A stretch of DNA of 64,000 bases, from NCBI RefSeq assembly GCF_900142085.1, contig NZ_FQZQ01000004.1:1-64000 (forward strand). The letters are read 5' to 3'. Positions within the stretch are counted from its first letter, which is position 1. Each line of letters opens with the position of its first letter. The notes under the pieces are model-generated. The model was not told the DNA's origin, did no database searches, and saw only the letters and a program-made list of their open reading frames with translations. The translations under genes were made by a program, and so were the position numbers. The stretch comes from Shimia gijangensis (GTDB lineage: Bacteria > Pseudomonadota > Alphaproteobacteria > Rhodobacterales > Rhodobacteraceae). Below, one piece after another: positions 9,149 through 17,359 of this stretch.

Positions 9149-9497
9149 GGCAAATGCCGAACCCGGCCCAGATCGGTTGGTACTGACAAAAACTGACAGG
9201 AAAATATGAACCTAAGCTGCAAGTTTTGCACCTCTTGCCTTGGGTGTTACAAAAGAGTTACATTTTTCCTAATGTTTTCAGGCATTTGGCGAGACTAAAG
9301 TTTTTTACCCTTTGTTTTCAATGGCTTGGAAAAGCGCCCATTTTTTAGGCAAATCCTCGAAAGGGCCCAAAAACAACAAAAATTTCAGGATGCCGTAAAG
9401 ATATCTTCAGACTTATCCACAGGAATCGTGGACATGTTTTCTCTTGCGTGAGCTTGATGAAGATTGCAGGGCGCGCCAAAGAATCATATCTCAGTGA
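9149..9497. other. AT-richer intergenic region before uvrC
   Basis: This 349-bp gap is visibly richer in A and T than its surroundings, with several T and A tracts between 9220 and 9390. It holds one perfect consensus DnaA box near its end and no gene I can support. The uvrC promoter presumably lies here. Confidence 0.5.
9413..9421 (+). promoter_or_regulatory. Single consensus DnaA box
   Basis: TTATCCACA matches the DnaA box consensus exactly and sits about 75 bp before uvrC. Only one copy is present, so it is more likely a DnaA-responsive regulatory site, or chance, than part of an origin. Confidence 0.35.
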
Positions 9498-11375
9498 GTG
9501 ATGACCCAAGCCCCAGACCCAGCCGAACAAAACCCAACCGGTTATGCCTGTATCCAGAGCTATTTGAAAACGCTCGATGGCTCGCCCGGAGTCTATCGGA
9601 TGTTGGATAATCAGGCCCGGGTCCTGTATGTCGGCAAGGCGCGAAATCTGAAGGCGCGTGTGTCAAGTTATGCGCGCGCCACAGGGCACTCTGGTCGTAT
9701 TGCGCGGATGATTTCAGAAACCTCGTCGATGATGTTTCTCACGACGAAGACCGAGACCGAGGCGCTGCTGTTAGAGCAAAACTTGATCAAGCAGCTGAAG
9801 CCCAAATACAATGTGTTGTTGCGGGATGATAAAAGCTTTCCCAATATTCTGGTCAGCCGCACACATGTTTTTGCGCAAATTAAAAAGCATCGCGGCGCAA
9901 AGAAAGAAAAGGGTAGTTACTATGGCCCATTTGCCAGCGCGGGTTCGGTGAACCGAACGCTCAGCCAGTTGCAAAAAGTGTTTCTGCTGCGCAATTGTTC
10001 TGACGCGCAATTCGAAAGTCGCACGCGCCCGTGTTTGTTGTATCAAATCAAGCGCTGTTCGGGGCCCTGTGTGGGAATGATTTCCGAGGTGGATTACGCC
10101 GAAAGTGTTGGAGATGCAGAAAGATTTCTGTCTGGCCGGTCGACCCAAATCCAAGAGACATTGGCCAAACAGATGCAAGCCGCTTCTGATGCGATGGAGT
10201 TTGAACGCGCAGCATCTTTGCGGGATCGCATCCGTGCGCTGACGCAAGTGCAGACCACCCAAGGCATCAACCCGCGCAGTGTGGCTGAAGCGGATGTAAT
10301 CGCGCTTCATCTGGAAAACGGGCAAGCCTGTGTGCAGGTGTTCTTTATCCGGGCCAATCAGAACTGGGGCAATCGTGACTACTACCCGCGTGTTGGGGCC
10401 GAGATTGAGGCCGACGAGGTTTTGGAAGCCTTTATTGGTCAGTTCTATGATACCAAAGAACCGCCACGACAGTTGATCCTGTCTCATCCGATTGAAAACA
10501 CCGACTTGATGGCTGATGCCTTGGCGCAAAAGCTGGGTCGCAAGGTTGAGATTGTTGTGCCACAGCGTGGCGAAAAGGCCGAGTTGATTGCAGGGGCCGC
10601 GCGCAATGCCCGCGAAAGTTTGGCCCGCAAGATGGCCGAAACCGCGACACAAGCCAGATTGCTGAAAGAATTGGCCGAAGCGTTCGATCTGGACGGGCCA
10701 CCCAAACGAATTGAGGTTTACGACAATAGTCATATTCAGGGCACCAATGCGGTGGGGGCGATGATTGTCGCAGGCCCCGATGGGTTCATGAAAAACAGCT
10801 ATCGAAAGTTCAATATCAAAGGGGATGACCTAACCCCCGGTGATGACTTTGGCATGATGAAGGAAGTGCTGATGCGCCGCTTCAAACGGTTGCTCAAGGA
10901 AGACCCGGATCGCACAGAAGGGCACTGGCCTGATCTGCTGCTGATTGACGGTGGGGCAGGACAGGTGTCGGCCGTGGCTGAGATCATGCGTGATATGGGA
11001 GTCGAGGATATTCCAATGGTGGGAGTCGCCAAAGGTGTAGACCGCGACCATGGCAAGGAAGAGTTTCACAGGCGTGGCGAACGCCCCTTTGCCCTGCGCC
11101 GGAACGATCCGGTGCTGTACTTTGTTCAACGCTTGCGGGACGAAGCCCACAGGTTCGCGATTGGCACCCATAGAGCCAAGCGGGCCAAAGCAATCGGGGC
11201 CACGCCGTTGGATGATGTGCCGGGTGTCGGGGCCACTCGCAAACGGGCTTTGCTGGCGCACTTTGGCAGCGCAAAAGCCGTCAGTCGCGCAAACCTTGCG
11301 GACCTGAAAGCCGCAGATGGTATTTCGGATGCATTGGCTGAAACGATCTATGATTATTTTCACGAAAAAGGATGA
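9498..11375 (+). CDS. uvrC: UvrABC excinuclease subunit C
   Basis: Nucleotide excision repair nuclease that makes both incisions around a lesion bound by UvrB; 625 residues, typical length. The N-terminal GIY-YIG domain is seen at about residues 28-105 (PGVYRMLD...[14 protein letters not shown]). The UvrB-interacting UVR segment is near residue 215 ([20 protein letters not shown]). The RNase H-like endonuclease half contains [13 protein letters not shown] and [13 protein letters not shown] helix-hairpin-helix pair closes the protein ([20 protein letters not shown]). The start is GTG 9498 or the adjacent ATG 9501. Confidence 0.96.
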   Translation: MMTQAPDPAEQNPTGYACIQSYLKTLDGSPGVYRMLDNQARVLYVGKARNLKARVSSYARATGHSGRIARMISETSSMMFLTTKTETEALLLEQNLIKQLKPKYNVLLRDDKSFPNILVSRTHVFAQIKKHRGAKKEKGSYYGPFASAGSVNRTLSQLQKVFLLRNCSDAQFESRTRPCLLYQIKRCSGPCVGMISEVDYAESVGDAERFLSGRSTQIQETLAKQMQAASDAMEFERAASLRDRIRALTQVQTTQGINPRSVAEADVIALHLENGQACVQVFFIRANQNWGNRDYYPRVGAEIEADEVLEAFIGQFYDTKEPPRQLILSHPIENTDLMADALAQKLGRKVEIVVPQRGEKAELIAGAARNARESLARKMAETATQARLLKELAEAFDLDGPPKRIEVYDNSHIQGTNAVGAMIVAGPDGFMKNSYRKFNIKGDDLTPGDDFGMMKEVLMRRFKRLLKEDPDRTEGHWPDLLLIDGGAGQVSAVAEIMRDMGVEDIPMVGVAKGVDRDHGKEEFHRRGERPFALRRNDPVLYFVQRLRDEAHRFAIGTHRAKRAKAIGATPLDDVPGVGATRKRALLAHFGSAKAVSRANLADLKAADGISDALAETIYDYFHEKG

Positions 11376-11507
11376 GCAAGATACTCTCGCCTTTTCGGGG
11401 TCTGGCGACCTCTGCCAGTGGCTAGGCGCGGCCTCGCTTGGCTCGGATTGGCACAAATGGCGGCGTTCGTGCTTTCCCCGCCCAACGAGTCAGGTTAGGA
11501 ATAACTC

Positions 11508-12167
11508 ATGAAATGGAACATCCCAAATATCCTGTCTGTAATGCGGCTTGTCGCGGCCCCTATGCTCGCGGTTATGTTCCTGTATTTCACACGACCTTAC
11601 GCTGATTGGTTCGCGCTGTGTCTGTTTATCGTCGCCTCTGTGACGGATTGGTTTGACGGCTATCTGGCGCGTGCCTGGGGCCAGGAAACCAAAATGGGTG
11701 CGATGATCGACCCGATAGCGGACAAAGCCATGGTGGTGATCGCCCTGATGGTGATTGTGGGCTATTCATCCATGTCACCCTGGTTGGTTCTGCCGGCTAC
11801 GGTCATCCTGTTCCGCGAAGTTTTTGTTTCTGGCCTACGAGAGTATCTGGGCGACGTAGCTGGTACGCTTAAGGTCACAAAGCTGGCCAAGTGGAAAACC
11901 GCAACCCAGATGATCGCAATCACTTTTCTTTTCGCCCAGGGCGTATTTGAACACTATCTCGGCATGTCGACATTGGGCATGGATGCAGACATCGTTTCCC
12001 AAATCCTTGGGGGCGAGATCAAAGACAGCCATGGATTGATGTGGAAACTGGACGGCATGGTTTGGTCCGGATGGGCCGGAATGGTGCTTTTGTGGGTTGC
12101 GGCTGCTTTGACGGCCATTACCGGGCTTGATTACTTCCGCAAGGCGGCGCCGCATCTGAAGGATTGA
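11508..12167 (+). CDS. pgsA: CDP-diacylglycerol-glycerol-3-phosphate 3-phosphatidyltransferase
   Basis: Inner membrane enzyme making phosphatidylglycerol phosphate, the committed step to phosphatidylglycerol and cardiolipin; 219 residues. The CDP-alcohol phosphotransferase signature D-G-x2-A-R-x8-G-x3-D-x3-D is present as DGYLARAWGQETKMGAMIDP followed by IADK, with about five membrane helices. It heads a cluster with moaD and moaE, an arrangement common in Rhodobacterales although the functions are unrelated. A 132-bp gap separates it from uvrC. Confidence 0.95.
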   Translation: MKWNIPNILSVMRLVAAPMLAVMFLYFTRPYADWFALCLFIVASVTDWFDGYLARAWGQETKMGAMIDPIADKAMVVIALMVIVGYSSMSPWLVLPATVILFREVFVSGLREYLGDVAGTLKVTKLAKWKTATQMIAITFLFAQGVFEHYLGMSTLGMDADIVSQILGGEIKDSHGLMWKLDGMVWSGWAGMVLLWVAAALTAITGLDYFRKAAPHLKD

Positions 12168-12172
12168 ATGGC

Positions 12173-12424
12173 ATGAAACTCGATATTCTCTATTTCGCTT
12201 GGGTGCGTGAGCGGATTGGGCTGCCAAAGGAAAAGCTTGAAACCAGCGCTGCAACAGTCATGGACCTCGTTGAAGAGTTGCGCACCCGGGAAGAGCGATA
12301 TGCCATGGCGTTTTCAGATTTGACAGCGCTTCGGGTGGCGATTGATCAGGAACTGACCGACTTTGATGCGGCCTTGGACGGCGCGCGTGAAGTGGCGTTT
12401 TTCCCCCCCATGACCGGAGGCTGA
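12173..12424 (+). CDS. moaD: Molybdopterin synthase sulfur carrier subunit
   Basis: Small ubiquitin-like sulfur carrier, 83 residues, that delivers sulfur from its thiocarboxylated C-terminus to precursor Z in molybdopterin synthesis. The protein begins MKLDILYFAWVRERIG and ends in the essential Gly-Gly (FFPPMTGG). An ATG at 12164 that overlaps the pgsA stop is an alternative start; the ATG at 12173 gives the usual family N-terminus. moaE follows after four bases. Confidence 0.94.
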   Translation: MKLDILYFAWVRERIGLPKEKLETSAATVMDLVEELRTREERYAMAFSDLTALRVAIDQELTDFDAALDGAREVAFFPPMTGG

Positions 12425-12428
12425 GGCC

Positions 12429-12872
12429 ATGCGCATTGCTGTGCAATCTGACCCCTTTGATCTGGGAAAAGAATCCGAAGATTTTGCTGCGGGTCACACC
12501 GATATGGGCGCGATTGTCACCTTCGCAGGTGTTGTGCGAGATATTGAGGGCGACACGCTGGATCGCATGGTGATTGAGCATTACCCTGGCATGACCGAAA
12601 AGGCGCTGATAAAGATCGCGTCTGAAGCCCAAGAGCGTTGGAGCCTTGGCGACGTGCTGGTGATTCACCGCTACGGCGATATGCGACCCGGCGACAGGAT
12701 CATGATGGTGGCCACAGCGGCACCACATCGCAAAGATGCGTTTGAAGCCGCCGAGTACCTTATGGACTATCTGAAGTCCCGAGCCCCCTTTTGGAAGCAG
12801 GAATTTACCGCTGACGGAGTGGAATGGGTTTCTGCCAAGAGTGAAGATGAAGACGCGTTGGGGCGCTGGTAA
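12429..12872 (+). CDS. moaE: Molybdopterin synthase catalytic subunit
   Basis: Catalytic half of molybdopterin synthase, 147 residues, forming a heterotetramer with MoaD. The sequence GAIVTFAGVVRD near residue 34 and the catalytic-region lysines in SRAPFWKQE near residue 118 are family hallmarks. It is translationally close to moaD (4 bp). The remaining cofactor genes in this window, moaB and mobA-mobB-moeA, lie 18 and 33 kb away. Confidence 0.95.
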   Translation: MRIAVQSDPFDLGKESEDFAAGHTDMGAIVTFAGVVRDIEGDTLDRMVIEHYPGMTEKALIKIASEAQERWSLGDVLVIHRYGDMRPGDRIMMVATAAPHRKDAFEAAEYLMDYLKSRAPFWKQEFTADGVEWVSAKSEDEDALGRW

Positions 12873-13168
12873 GCTTGGACTGAATGCCTGCTTTGAGCCC
12901 CAAACTGAAAAGTGTTGCAACTCGCACTGACGGCCCAAAAGGGCGGATTGCGAACATTCTTTGCAAGAAGGTAGTGGGGCAACCGTCGGGACAAGAGCTA
13001 GTTTCCGTTGCACTAGTGCCACTGGCCGAATTTCTGCTGCAAATTACCAGAGTTGTGGAAGAACTTATGCCGATCGGTTCAGTCTACAGGAAACAAGAAA
13101 TTGTCTGACTGACGCAATGTCGCGTTCGAGTTGCAGATTGCTGGTTGACGCAAGGCCAGTTCCAAATT

Positions 13169-13450
13169 TTAGAAGTCATCAAATTCCGGGACAATGCCGA
13201 GCCTTACAAGGAAACTTGGCATTCCAACTTCGCCACTGTTTTGGTCCTCGCGAACCATATATGCATCGGCACCCACGCAATCTTCGGACTGAGCTTCTCT
13301 TTCGGCTCTGTTTTGTGCCTCTGACGCCGAGGTGTATTCAAATTGCTTAGCAATTTTCAGACTTGTTTGCCCATCACGCCCGGGCTTGTGTTCCACATAT
13401 GTTTGGCAGATGTAGTGAACTTTTTCTGAGTTATGGTCTGATTTCGTCAT
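13169..13450 (-). CDS. Conserved-looking hypothetical protein, 93 aa
   Basis: I do not recognise this protein. It is hydrophilic, 93 residues, without signal peptide or membrane segment. The start ATG at 13450 is preceded by AAGGA at good spacing, which supports it as a real gene. Composition is rich in Glu, Ser and Gln in the middle (TSASEAQNRAEREAQSED), with a more hydrophobic end (MPSFLVRLGIVPEFDDF). It is the last gene of the minus-strand accessory block, about 75 bp downstream of the racemase-like gene, and may share its transcript. Confidence 0.6.
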   Translation of the reverse strand: MTKSDHNSEKVHYICQTYVEHKPGRDGQTSLKIAKQFEYTSASEAQNRAEREAQSEDCVGADAYMVREDQNSGEVGMPSFLVRLGIVPEFDDF

Positions 13451-13526
13451 AGCTGGATCCTTGGGCAGAGTAGTGGCGCGAGTATTGTCAGAAAGAAAAA
13501 ATGTGCCCCTCCAAGGAAAGGCAGCC

Positions 13527-14642
13527 TTACACGAGCGTCAAAGTTGGGCGGCTGTGCTTCGTGGAAATCGACTTCAACAGTGGCGCGTCTCCAAGCAACC
13601 TTATGGCGATGTTGGGCGCGGCCATTGCCCGCATCAATGCGCCGTAGTTCATGTGGAATTTCACCTCGTTTCCAACGTGCAAGTGAGATTTGGGGTTCGT
13701 TATAATGGTATGGTCGCTTGTCGCGCCGACAAACCTGATACACACAGGCATTGTCAATCCGCTGAGATCCGTATCCTGAACCCCAAGAGCAAGGATAGAA
13801 CGCGCGTTCTGAGAGTTTTGTGCAACGAGGTGTCGAGCGTCAAAACAAGGGCCCCTGTCTGCCACAGAAGCTGGGTTTGTTTTGGTTTCGATAACCTCGG
13901 CGATAAGAATAAAGGCATCCGTGTAAAGGCCGGAAATTTGTTTGCCTGTTACTGGGTCTACGCCCAAAAGAATGGCCTCACCCAACCGCAGTTCATTGAT
14001 GCGTCCAATGTGACTTTGGCCCATCGCCCAAGGCAAATTGGCGGAGTTCCCACCCGAAACAATTTCCAGAGGTGCTTCGCGTCTCCGGTCAATTGACATC
14101 GCAAGCTTAGACAAATTGGCCATTTGTGTTGCATCGGGTACAAGACCGCCAAGACAAGCAAAATTGGCTCCGATCCCTTTGAGTGAAACACCCGGCATCC
14201 CGTCAACTTCTTTCGCAATCACACCAAGATGATCTGGAGAAATCCCTTCACGCATATCGCCCATTTCGACCATCAGAATGACCCCGTGGGTTTTTTGTGC
14301 TCGGACGGCTGCTGCAGAAAGGCCTGCTATGACGGACAATTCGGTATTGCAGCTGGCTTCACAAACCGAGACGACTTGTTCCACCTGGCTTAGCATCGGC
14401 GTGCGGATCAACGTGATCGGTGCCTTGATGCCCGATTTACGCATCTTACCGACATTGCTGATCCGCGCATCTGCAAGGCCCAAAGCCCCCCCACCAATCA
14501 TCGCCTGGGCGATAGCCGCATTTCCGCAAACAGCTTTTGTTACACCCAATACAGCAATACCAAGAGGCTCTAGACGCTTCACAAGGCTTTGCGTGTTGTG
14601 GCGTATCTTGGCCAGATCAACTTCGATGCGGGGTGCATTCAT
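13527..14642 (-). CDS. Ornithine/alanine racemase-family PLP enzyme
   Basis: A 371-residue fold-III PLP enzyme resembling ornithine racemase Orr and YhfX. Matching segments, in order, are the PLP-lysine region GVTKAVCGN (Lys36), LIRTPMLSQVE, a NTEL segment, MVEMGDMREGI, KGIGANFACLGG, IVSGGNSANLP, LRLGEAILLG, ILALGVQDTD, GATSDHTII and MNYGALMRAM. These correspond to the barrel and C-terminal catalytic parts of the family, so an active amino acid racemase or epimerase is likely; ornithine, alanine or another amino acid cannot be distinguished. It overlaps the DUF1611 gene upstream by four bases, showing tight coupling of the pair. Confidence 0.85.
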   Translation of the reverse strand: MNAPRIEVDLAKIRHNTQSLVKRLEPLGIAVLGVTKAVCGNAAIAQAMIGGGALGLADARISNVGKMRKSGIKAPITLIRTPMLSQVEQVVSVCEASCNTELSVIAGLSAAAVRAQKTHGVILMVEMGDMREGISPDHLGVIAKEVDGMPGVSLKGIGANFACLGGLVPDATQMANLSKLAMSIDRRREAPLEIVSGGNSANLPWAMGQSHIGRINELRLGEAILLGVDPVTGKQISGLYTDAFILIAEVIETKTNPASVADRGPCFDARHLVAQNSQNARSILALGVQDTDLSGLTMPVCIRFVGATSDHTIITNPKSHLHVGNEVKFHMNYGALMRAMAAPNIAIRLLGDAPLLKSISTKHSRPTLTLV

Positions 14643-15838
14643 TCAGCAGCCACCTCTGGCTTTTGATGCAGTCCTGGAAATGCAGACAGAACGAACCGGA
14701 CCAAATGCTCAGTTGGACACGCAAGAGCATCGGTAACTGGCAATTCAAGCCTTTGACTGTATGCCGTGATGGCGGTTGTGATCGCTGCCTCTGACATACC
14801 TTCGTGATTGATCGTTAGGCCGATCACCTTGGTATCGGCAAAGGATTCTATTAGGGCAATCTCAGTTGCAGGGTCAGGCATGGGCATATCGGGAAAGTCG
14901 CAACGATGTACGCGCTCAGGAGCGTGTTGAAGGATGACCGCGTCGGGTTGGCTGCCCCGCAGAATGAATGCCGACGTGCAAAAAGCCGGATGGCTAAGGG
15001 CCCCTTGGCCTTCAATCAGGATAACATCCGGTTGTTCACCGTCAGATGCTGCGACGATGGCGCCCTCCAACTCTCCACAACAGAACTGAGGTGGAACCGC
15101 GTCCATTGCCACACCATATTTTGCACCCTGCATAAGCCCCGTCTGACCGGTGCCAACAAGAACGGTTTTGATGTTCAGAGCATTCAAAGCCTGTGCAAGA
15201 ACGGTTGCAGTTGTCCGTTTACCTATGGCGCAGTCGGTGCCAAGAACGGCGATTCGAACCGCTTGGACATCCGCAACACTACCGTCAAAAAGGCGCATGT
15301 CTTTGCTGAGTTTTGGTTTGCGAATGTCGCGGATGGTGACACCGTTAGACTTGGCAAACTTTGCAATTTCAGTGTCATCACTCAGGTATTCATGTAACCC
15401 GCTGACAATGTTCATGCCAAGGGCAATGGCATCCAAAACGACATCCCTGTCTGTCTCGGACAGCTTGCCGGTGGAAGGCGCCATTCCGTAGATCATCGTA
15501 TTGGGAATCGCTGGCTCATGGACAACCGCAGCTTCGAGGGTCGAGAATATGGGCACATTGTTGATGATACCGTCCAGAATCTGACCGCTATCTGACCCGC
15601 CATATTCGCTATCGATCACCGAAACGATGCGGTAGGCCTGCGAGTGTCGGACAAGTCCATTTGCCGTTTTGCCGTCAATCTTTGAAAAATTCCCTTCGCA
15701 ATACACAATCGCAGTGGGTGCTTTAGAGATATGTAGTTTGGGTGTGATGTTCGCAGAAGCGACAAGATTGCAGAAAGGTGTTTGTTTACCCTTGGCATTC
15801 CCCAAAGTGGTGGGCGCTGCTTCAATTTCATGTTCCAT
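14639..15838 (-). CDS. DUF1611 (DgcN-like) protein
   Basis: A 399-residue protein of the DUF1611 family. It has the N-terminal Rossmann-like domain (about 35-185) and a C-terminal P-loop-like domain starting GTDCAIGKRTTA (Gly200), followed by VGTGQTGLMQGAKYG and VILIEGQGALSHPAF. From memory, the related marine enzyme DgcN acetylates D-glutamate and works with the racemase DgcA. This copy is about 60 residues longer than I expect for DgcN, mostly at the N-terminus, and is coupled to a PLP racemase rather than to the usual DgcA, so the substrate may differ. The last bases overlap the racemase start (ATGA type). Confidence is high for the family and low for the reaction. Confidence 0.82.
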   Translation of the reverse strand: MEHEIEAAPTTLGNAKGKQTPFCNLVASANITPKLHISKAPTAIVYCEGNFSKIDGKTANGLVRHSQAYRIVSVIDSEYGGSDSGQILDGIINNVPIFSTLEAAVVHEPAIPNTMIYGMAPSTGKLSETDRDVVLDAIALGMNIVSGLHEYLSDDTEIAKFAKSNGVTIRDIRKPKLSKDMRLFDGSVADVQAVRIAVLGTDCAIGKRTTATVLAQALNALNIKTVLVGTGQTGLMQGAKYGVAMDAVPPQFCCGELEGAIVAASDGEQPDVILIEGQGALSHPAFCTSAFILRGSQPDAVILQHAPERVHRCDFPDMPMPDPATEIALIESFADTKVIGLTINHEGMSEAAITTAITAYSQRLELPVTDALACPTEHLVRFVLSAFPGLHQKPEVAAE

Positions 15839-15915
15839 AATTAATCCTTTGCATTGCTAACGCACCGAGCTTGTCCACCGGGCAAACAAGCAGGCAGGTT
15901 TTTGGAGTCGTGAGG

Positions 15916-15933
15916 GCAAAACCGAAGTTTTGC
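15916..15933 (-). terminator. Hairpin after the cysteine-repeat gene
   Basis: On the minus strand this is GCAAAAC-TTCG-GTTTTGC, a perfect 7-bp stem with a stable UUCG-type loop, five bases after the stop codon of the cysteine-repeat gene. There is no strong T-tract, so it may act as a 3'-end stabiliser rather than an intrinsic terminator. Confidence 0.5.
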
Positions 15934-15937
15934 AGGC

Positions 15938-16684
15938 CTAGTTATTCAGGACGCACTGGCCTTTGGATTTCTGGAAATTCCTGTGACATTCCCATCCATT
16001 GCCCGATCGGTCGAGGTGGGAATTTTCAGGCAAGCCAATGACTTCGCATCCGCCATTTGAGGCTGAAAAGCCACGCTCACACTTCCATCCAGGTCCATAA
16101 CTTGCGGCGTTAAAATATGCGTTCTGTGGAATGACCACCGCCTCGCATTTTCCGTCATTACGAAGGAAACCACGCTCGCAAACCCATCGTTTTCCCGAGC
16201 CAGATGCGTTCAGGTATGCGTTGTCTGGCACAATGATTTTAAGGCACTTACCGTCAATTTTCTGATACTCTCGCAGACAATGCCACCTCTCACCCGATGG
16301 ATCCAAATAACCACCTTCGGGCACCACAACCTTCACGCAGGAAGACTCTCGAGTTCTCCGGAAACCATGAAGGCAGCTCCATCCTTCTCCATAAGATCGG
16401 AACGTTAAGTAGGCGTTTTCTGGCACAACAATGGCCACGCATGTGTTTTCATGGGGTCGAAAAGCAACGTCACATTCCCACCCACTTCCGTAGGACTTGG
16501 CGTGCGCGTTGTCTGGCATGACGCCAGTAGAAGATTGCGCAAGTACTGGGCTGATCACAAGAAACGACAGGCAAACTGTTAATGTCCAAACCGAAACCCA
16601 GGACGTTGTGCCAAAGTGCCTTGGTATTGTAAGGCGTGCTGAAAGTGCAGCACGCCTCAGATGAAGAATGGCCCTAGGACGCAT
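15938..16684 (-). CDS. Secreted protein with six Cys-pair repeats
   Basis: A 248-residue exported protein. A signal peptide with a long basic N-region ends near residue 50 (LSFLVISPVLAQ). The mature part is six tandem units of 30-35 residues of pattern [VI]P-x-N-A-Y-L ... S-x-G-x-G-W-x-C-x3-F/Y ... C-x-x-[VI], each with one Trp and two Cys, giving twelve cysteines likely paired within units. Unit starts include VMPDNAH, VVPENAYL, VVPEGGYL, IVPDNAYL, VIPQNAYF and GLPENSHL. Function is unknown; a cell-surface or periplasmic binding role is plausible. The ATG at 16684 follows GAGGGG and overlaps the upstream gene end, suggesting coupling. Confidence 0.75.
   Translation of the reverse strand: MRPRAILHLRRAALSARLTIPRHFGTTSWVSVWTLTVCLSFLVISPVLAQSSTGVMPDNAHAKSYGSGWECDVAFRPHENTCVAIVVPENAYLTFRSYGEGWSCLHGFRRTRESSCVKVVVPEGGYLDPSGERWHCLREYQKIDGKCLKIIVPDNAYLNASGSGKRWVCERGFLRNDGKCEAVVIPQNAYFNAASYGPGWKCERGFSASNGGCEVIGLPENSHLDRSGNGWECHRNFQKSKGQCVLNN
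16632..16657 (-). other. Perfect 10-bp hairpin inside signal-peptide coding region
   Basis: AGGCGTGCTG and CAGCACGCCT flank a six-base loop. The structure starts 27 bases into the cysteine-repeat coding sequence and about 17 bases past the stop of the upstream gene. It could attenuate expression of the repeat protein relative to its upstream neighbours. Confidence 0.6.
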
Positions 16685-17027
16685 CCAAATCCAGCCCCTC
16701 AATACAGGCAACCGCAAGATCAGAGTTTGGCTTTTCAGTTCCGGGAGGTGTTGCCCAACCAGCTTCCATGACCGCCTTGCGACGGGTATATCCAGTGGCC
16801 TTTCGAATTGTTGCCAGTTTCCCGATCCGATCAGGATCGGAAGCAGCCATATCCAGACACATTGGCACCATAGCTTTGGTCACTTCTTCGTTGGCAAAGG
16901 TTTTTGCCATTTTTGTGGCGGTACCGCCGGTTGTCCATCCGCCCCAAGAAAAGCCTAGGAAAGTCGCGGCAATAGCGCCGACAACGACGCCGTAAACGCC
17001 GGGTTTAGTCCATTCAGGTAAGTTCAT
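16674..17027 (-). CDS. Membrane-anchored hypothetical protein, 117 aa
   Basis: A small protein with one membrane helix (about residues 10-32, GVYGVVVGAIAATFLGFSWGG) and a soluble C-terminal part containing VPMCLDMAASDPDR and RRKAVMEAGWATPPGTEKPN. It resembles a hypothetical family I associate with Rhizobiales and Rhodobacterales, but no function is known. It overlaps the gene upstream by four bases and the gene downstream by eleven, so it is in the middle of a coupled run. Confidence 0.75.
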   Translation of the reverse strand: MNLPEWTKPGVYGVVVGAIAATFLGFSWGGWTTGGTATKMAKTFANEEVTKAMVPMCLDMAASDPDRIGKLATIRKATGYTRRKAVMEAGWATPPGTEKPNSDLAVACIEGLDLDAS

Positions 17028-17329
17028 TTTTGATCCTTTGACGGAGAAAGCGCCGCCTCACTGTTTTTTTGATTGTTTGAATTCAGTTGGTCCTGCATCA
17101 GAGCGGTCTCAAGATCGCGATGATCTACTTTGAGAAGCTCAGGGTCGCCATTCCGCCCAAGAACTAAGAGGTGTGTTGCAATCCTTCGGGATGCCGTAAA
17201 ACTACTCCCCTCCAGTACGTCATCTTCAGCAAACACTTCGTAATTGCCTGCAGGTAGTGCATCTTTGTGCTCGCCAATCACAAACGGGTAAAGAAACGTC
17301 ACAAAGGACGCGGTCGTGCTCGATGACAT
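17024..17329 (-). CDS. Hypothetical protein, 101 aa
   Basis: Unrecognised protein of 101 residues starting MSSSTTASFVTFLYPF. I choose ATG 17329, preceded by GGAAGG seven bases away, over the longer frame from 17359. The sequence GEHKDALPAGNYEVFAEDDV looks like a beta-rich domain; the C-terminal 30 residues are hydrophilic and Gln/Asn/Ser-rich. It is the first gene of the minus-strand run 17329-15938 and overlaps the next by four bases. Confidence 0.6.
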   Translation of the reverse strand: MSSSTTASFVTFLYPFVIGEHKDALPAGNYEVFAEDDVLEGSSFTASRRIATHLLVLGRNGDPELLKVDHRDLETALMQDQLNSNNQKNSEAALSPSKDQK

Positions 17330-17359
17330 CGGCAGCCTTCCAATACGCTTGGCCCCCAA

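Noticed and set aside
9149-9497. Possible replication origin (AT-rich region with a DnaA box)
   Set aside because: Only one DnaA box and no dnaA, parAB, gidA or hemE nearby.
9771-10733. Minus-strand frame of 320 codons within uvrC
   Set aside because: Shadow of uvrC, which has all domain motifs on the plus strand.
13461-14096. Plus-strand frame of 211 codons opposite the racemase gene
   Set aside because: The minus strand encodes a clear PLP enzyme with conserved motifs through this span.
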